Shown: one piece after another, positions 63,752 through 64,000 of the stretch
Layout: each line of letters opens with the position of its first letter
Numbering within the stretch: the stretch's first letter is position 1
DNA from: Streptomyces sp. NBC_01260
Lineage (GTDB): Bacteria; Actinomycetota; Actinomycetes; Streptomycetales; Streptomycetaceae
Direction of reading: 5' to 3'
NCBI RefSeq assembly: GCF_036226405.1
Contig: NZ_CP108464.1
Location: 7,440,001 to 7,504,000 of the forward strand
DNA: 64,000 nt
Made by a program: the position numbers and the translations under genes
The notes under the pieces: model-generated
The model's input: only the letters and a program-made list of their open reading frames with translations
Database searches by the model: none
Told to the model about the DNA's origin: nothing

Positions 63752-64000
63752 CTACTGGCTCAGTTTGGGGTAGTAGGTCAGCTGGTACGGCGACAACTGG
63801 GAGACGTCCAACTGACCCCCGCCCCGGCAGATGGGGCAGACTCGTTGCCTGCCGCACTGGCGGCAGTTACTGCGCCCATGGCGCTCGCTGGGCACCCAGC
63901 CGCGTCCACCGCAGCCGCGGCAGGCGCCGAGGCCGTCGCACTCGTAGCAGAGCACGTAGCCGGGCGTGAGGGTCTCGGGCGTCCGGACCGGCTCCGGCCA
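63752..64000 (-). CDS. Small zinc-ribbon protein, 5' end beyond the window
   Basis: At least 82 residues. Four pairs of cysteines in DnaJ-like CxxC knuckles are visible: LCYECDGLGACRGCGGRGWVPSERHGRSNCRQCGRQRVCPICRGGG, followed by a Tyr/Ser-rich tail (SQLSPYQLTYYPKLSQ). The frame remains open to the last base (upstream PEPVRTPETLTPGYV), so the GTG at 63955 is probably internal. Proteins of this kind are common in Streptomyces, without known function. It is the first undisturbed gene right of the IS pair. Confidence 0.72.
   Translation of the reverse strand, partial: WPEPVRTPETLTPGYVLCYECDGLGACRGCGGRGWVPSERHGRSNCRQCGRQRVCPICRGGGQLDVSQLSPYQLTYYPKLSQ

Noticed and set aside
63742..63757. A fifth GTCAATG motif near the right end
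   Set aside because: Only the left half GTCAATGG is present; the GTTG half is missing, and the site is not upstream of an amine gene.

Overview
The window is high-GC actinobacterial DNA, almost certainly Streptomyces: strong GC3 bias, GTG/ATG starts with ATGA/GTGA overlaps, Streptomyces-type IlvBNC, and IS5, IS701, IS630 and ISAzo13 elements of the kind common in that genus. No rRNA, tRNA or CRISPR array was seen.

1-7.98 kb: the 3' end of a nonribosomal peptide synthetase (carrier-domain tail plus thioesterase) is followed by a GHMP small-molecule kinase and a translationally coupled set: cysteine-synthase-like PLP enzyme, ATP-grasp ligase, argininosuccinate-lyase-like enzyme and MFS exporter. 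A Sfp-type phosphopantetheinyl transferase follows. Kinase, PLP enzyme and lyase match the logic proposed for making 2,3-diaminobutyrate from threonine in some peptide antibiotics; the interleaved ATP-grasp enzyme is the unexplained part. 8.0-15.1 kb: ilvB-ilvN-ilvC (branched-chain amino acids), then a convergent pyruvate carboxylase.

15.4-33.0 kb: a KstR2-type steroid ring-C/D (HIP) catabolic locus whose order resembles Mycobacterium tuberculosis Rv3548c-Rv3564. A minus operon (enoyl-CoA hydratase, two acyl-CoA dehydrogenases, SDR) diverges from a plus operon (broken fadE30, ipdF, kstR2, fadA6). After an interruption come ipdC-ipdB-ipdA-echA20 (minus) and a divergent SDR. Both divergent promoters carry a near-match to the KstR2 operator. 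The locus is split between fadA6 and ipdC by an IS5-type element, an IS701-type element (three shared CTAG sites), an M64 secreted peptidase and an XRE/TPR regulator.

33.0-47.8 kb: an amidase remnant, a TetR with a divergent FtsX/ATPase ABC exporter, a scar of fused dpp permease/ATPase and LacI remnants, then an amide/amine utilisation cluster: YtcJ-type amidohydrolase, PuuB-like FAD oxidase, amidase, APC permease, TetR and flavin amine oxidase. A 16-bp motif, GTCAATGNNGTTGNCR, recurs at four places upstream of these genes and defines a probable TetR regulon.

47.9-50.7 kb: a graveyard of IS3, ISAzo13 and TPR fragments around one intact secreted protein gene. 50.7-58.7 kb: an intact paralogous module: amidohydrolase, peptide-type substrate-binding protein, two permeases and two ATPases, with a divergent TetR whose operator resembles the first motif. 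58.8-64 kb: degraded genes, a NucA/NucB nuclease gene truncated by an IS630 element, an adjoining ISAzo13 element, and a zinc-ribbon protein running off the window.

Overall: one biosynthetic edge followed by catabolic modules in a region with many deletions and insertions, as expected of a chromosome arm. The arm placement is inferred, not seen.
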